Shown: one piece after another, positions 61,337 to 64,000 of the stretch
Layout: each line of letters opens with the position of its first letter
Numbering within the stretch: the stretch's first letter is position 1
Source: Trichostrongylus colubriformis
Lineage: Eukaryota; Nematoda; Chromadorea; Rhabditida; Trichostrongylidae
Assembly (NCBI GenBank): GCA_963978905.1
Contig: OZ022256.1
Location: 5,377,501-5,441,500, forward strand
Length of the DNA: 64,000 nucleotides
Reading direction: 5' to 3'
The notes under the pieces: model-generated
What the model was told of the DNA's origin: nothing
Database searches by the model: none
What the model saw: the letters and a program-made list of their open reading frames with translations, nothing else
Made by a program: the position numbers and the translations under genes

Positions 61337-61570
61337 TTACATAAGCCGAATGTTTCTGAATGGTGTAATAACCATAGCTATGGTTATTATACCATTGGGA
61401 AGCTGAATTAAGGTGAAAGGGGTTTTCGTAGTGTAATAGAATAGCACATATGCCCAAAAAGCATAAAGTGCGAGCTCGAGTACCGTCCAAAACCACAGCT
61501 TTTCACCGTAACTCAGCATACTTGTATTAACTTTCGCATCGCGGACTTTCACAAAATCAGCGGCTATCAA
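61337..61570 (-). other. Open frame with a hydrophobic helix
   Basis: The minus strand reads FVKVRDAKVNTSMLSYGEKL followed by WFWTVLELALYAFWAYVLFY, a good transmembrane segment, then about 25 further codons that cross the palindrome. A possible acceptor TTTTTGATAG precedes it. The layout (basic/amphipathic segment, W-rich start of the helix) vaguely recalls the C-terminus of p24/TMED cargo receptors, but no other exon of such a gene was found. Confidence 0.22.
61359..61396. other. 38-bp near-perfect palindrome after the UGT
   Basis: Two 19-nt arms with no spacer and one mismatch (AATGGTGTAATAACCATAG / CTATGGTTATTATACCATT), centred at 61377/61378, about 97 bp after the UGT stop. It could form a hairpin in the 3' end of the transcript. 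No poly(A) hexamer is obvious before it. Confidence 0.8.
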
Positions 61571-62894
61571 AAATCAAAATCAATGTTTTCATTCATAAGA
61601 AAATTTGCATGAGCTCAAGACGTTTTGAAAAAAATGGTAACCTATGTACGAGAGGGAGTACATCTTGTCATTCACAGACCTAGAATGTTAGAATGAAAGG
61701 CACTGAACGGCTGAGCGGCCTGTTGATCGTAGGAAGTGAGCGAGATAGGATTGGTCACGCACTAATAAAGTTGGATTCGGGCTTGCAGCACCAGCGTGCA
61801 GTGGCTTGCACCAAAGACTCAAGAAGGGAGATGGAACAACAAAAGAAGAGCGAGGCAGAGGAAGAAAAAACTAATAGCGCAGTATACTACAAGTTGTCTA
61901 AAATATGAAAATATCTGAAACACTGAGCTACTTTTCAATTTTCCAAGAGCTCTGAGCTCGAAATCCTGTGGTAAAATTCTTTTGCTATTTTTTCTTTTTC
62001 ACGTCTAAACTTCAAATCTCAAGTTTCGCAGTTATTCACATGCTAAATACATTAATTATCAATAGCTCAAGAATCCAAGCAAGTGATTCTCAAACAGGGA
62101 AAATTGAAAATAAATTATAGAATATGAATTCGAAGTCATCCCAGCGTAGAGTTCACTGGCACGCTCCCCTCCCTTCCAGCCATGCGTTGGACGCCAGGCG
62201 GAACACATGAAGGAAGAGCCTGTGAAGTTCATCTCAAAAGATCACCATTTTTATGGTGGGCGCAGCGAATGGAACAATGCAAATAAACTGTCAACTAGTG
62301 CTCGATGCTCTCTTTATGTATCTCAACCACAAAAATTTGTGAGAAAATCCCGAAAACTTTGAGAAAATGCAGCAAAAGTTACCTTATGCATGTAGCTGTA
62401 TGTATTTGTCGTTTGGTTTTCCTATGGCATGCCACAAGCGTGCTGTATCGCAATAATCCACCGTAAAATGGCTGCGTGCAACAATCAATGACTGATTACA
62501 CTATCACTTTCGAAATTGCTCTTCAAATAGATCACTTTCAGGGAAATTGTTTTTTCTTTGCATTTCCATGCGTAATTGATCACCTATTGTTGTAATGTCT
62601 CATTGTTGAAATGTGGTCGCTAATTTGATACCCATACCCACACTCACACTCACAATCGCGAATATCCTTTCCGTTCATTCTCAAAAAAGTCATTGAAAAC
62701 AAAGTTCAAAGTCGAAGCTATGAAATATTAGTCTTCAGCCGTAAGACAAGAATGATTAGCATCTCTGCCACTCCTTATAAAACAGTTGCTGTGAAATATC
62801 TAAGAATATCCGTCCATAGTAGCCATCACAAGGAAAAAAAAGGACGGGCAAAAGCTTATCTGAGAAATCTCGCCAATTCACACGTTTTCAGCAG
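61571..62894. other. Intergenic region between UGT genes
   Basis: No gene is supported. The 71-codon plus frame at 61693-61908 is of low complexity at its end (EEEK-rich) and has no recognised relatives. This stretch should contain the promoter of the downstream UGT, but no clear TATA box was identified. Confidence 0.45.
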
Positions 62895-62990
62895 ATGTTT
62901 TCCTTGGAGTTCTACATCTTCTCACTATGCGTGTGTTCGGCATATTCCTTCAAAATGGTCATCTTTGTGATGGATTTATCAAACAGTCAG
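62895..62990 (+). CDS. Second UGT, exon 1 only (window ends before the rest)
   Basis: A 32-codon exon starts at ATG directly after ACGTTTTCAGCAG and ends at AACAGTCAG/GTGTGT. It reads MFSLEFYIFSLCVCSAYSF as signal peptide, then KMVIFVMDLSNSQ. The end parallels exon 1 of the upstream UGT ([13 protein letters not shown]) with the same phase-0 intron position. The acceptor-like TTTTCAG just before the ATG suggests SL trans-splicing or a start right after an acceptor. Exon 2 (expected to encode the [12 protein letters not shown] region) is not seen in the remaining 1 kb, so it probably lies beyond the window. This could also be a lone fragment. Confidence 0.75.
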
Positions 62991-63460
62991 GTGTGTGGCT
63001 TTTCTTATTCATATTATATGGACCAAAGCTGAATCCAGGTCATAAGCCCATAATAAATGAGTAAACATACATAGAGACCAAGATTGGGTGAGAGTGTGGC
63101 GGGGTGATGACACACTGTTACCAAAGTCTTTGGGCCCCGCTGTGATATGGACTGTACACGAACTGAACTAACATAAGCTACACCCACCGTGGACAGATCG
63201 CGCCCTGGAATTTCCAATTCTTAGGCCCAAAATTGTTAATTGGGCTCCAAAATGATGCGAAAGTGGGAAAAGATGGGCCAAGTTGAGCAAAGGGTTTCTG
63301 GAAAACTTGAAACAGGCCTGAGCGCAATGTGCGGGGCGCACCCTGATTGGGCGGCTCTTGCAATATAACTCCAGCACCTGATCTCAACGCGGCATAGAGA
63401 CTAGGAAAAAATCGGTGGAGATAACCAACGTCTAAGTCATCACGAACACATAGGGGAAGG
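62991..63460. other. UGT-2 intron 1 sequence or downstream flank
   Basis: No exon continuing the UGT was found. It contains repeat-like sequence near 63185-63260 (TAGGCCCAAAATTG against GGGCTCCAAAATG), but the element is not identified. Confidence 0.4.
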
Positions 63461-63885
63461 CGATGCGACCACGCGATAATTAAACTGGTGGCTCACTTTC
63501 TTGAGGTGAGTCGCTGCTCAGATAGGTGCTTACACTGCACCTTGTTGCTGTACGGTGCACCTTTACGGTAATGTGCGTGCATGAACACAACCATGCACGC
63601 CCATTCAAGCAAATCATATCTGGCCGTGGACAAACAAATTTCAGCGATTAAGGCGGCGCTCACGTGGAAAAGGAAACCTGCGATAAGAGAAGATAATTCG
63701 AAGAAACAGCCATTTTGTGTATGAAGGCTGTTTACGCATTGGAATTTCGTTCGACTAAGGCCAGGTGTGATTTGGTTGGGTGAGCGTGGCTCGGATTTGT
63801 TCAAGCAGGGACAACACGTCAGAGATGCTGCCTGAGCAATTATCCGAGTCTTACTCGGCCCAAGAAAATAAGTCCGAGAACGGGA
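63461..63885. mobile_element. MITE-2 family, second copy (diverged)
   Basis: The left arm has GGTGGCTCACTTTCTTGAGG, CTGCTCAGATAGGTGCTTAC and TACGGTGCACCTTTACGG. The right arm has GAGCGTGGCTCGGATTTGTT and GAGCAATTATCCGAGTCTTA. Both match the arms of the 42265-42737 element in the same order, and the interior shares CTCACGTGGAAAA-like sequence. The outer ends are too diverged to see TTAA. Confidence 0.6.
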
Positions 63886-64000
63886 TGGTGCGAAAATTCT
63901 TACCATTTCGAAATTGGCCTAGACATCGGGAGAAAACTAAGAGTGATCAGTAGTCTAACGCAAGGCGAGAAACTTTGGCAGTAGGCGGAGTTCTGCGATG

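Overview
The window looks like nuclear DNA from a parasitic clade V (strongylid, probably hookworm-like) nematode. Genes are cut into short exons with GT/AG introns and TTTCAG-type acceptors. RTE-type retrotransposon remains and foldback MITEs are scattered throughout. The proteins that can be read are small secreted CAP/ASP-like proteins and a nematode-type UDP-glucuronosyltransferase (UGT). No rRNA, tRNA, CRISPR array or bacterial operon was seen.

Bases 1-41665 are a tandem array of a unit of about 7.72 kb: five complete units (7721, 7726, 7721, 7721 and 7698 bp) and the first 3078 bp of a sixth. The array probably continues to the left of the window. Bases 41666-47331 are the rest of the sixth unit plus the edge of a seventh, in reverse orientation. 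The inversion breakpoints fall at unit positions 3385 and 3390, so this is most simply an in-place inversion of about 5.7 kb at the array edge.

Each unit holds one head-to-head pair of multi-exon genes, called here CAP-A (left-pointing, 6 exons, 130 aa) and CAP-B (right-pointing, 5 exons, 137 aa). They are paralogues with matching intron phases. Each has a short signal-peptide exon and a TATA-like box, and both share an intergenic region of about 1 kb. Their small, cysteine-poor proteins resemble a divergent CAP/SCP (Ancylostoma-secreted-protein-like) domain. The rest of the unit is RTE remnants, a 286-bp MITE (missing from unit 6, where the intact target site is visible), a degenerate coding relic, and spacer. 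Units 1-4 are almost identical, unit 5 is a mosaic with a block shared with unit 6, and the inverted edge is the most diverged. With the CAP-A and CAP-B coding exons intact in every copy, the array would give six copies of each gene in this window, one CAP-B having an altered C-terminus.

Bases 47332-52380 are mostly non-genic, with a foldback element, a 334-bp tandem duplication and some unassigned exon-like pieces. Bases 52381-61262 carry a complete 13-exon UGT of 533 aa whose introns hold a MITE, a candidate solo LTR and a reverse-transcriptase fragment. Exon 1 of a second UGT starts at 62895, so this is the start of a tandem UGT cluster. A second copy of the foldback element seen at 42265 lies near the right end.
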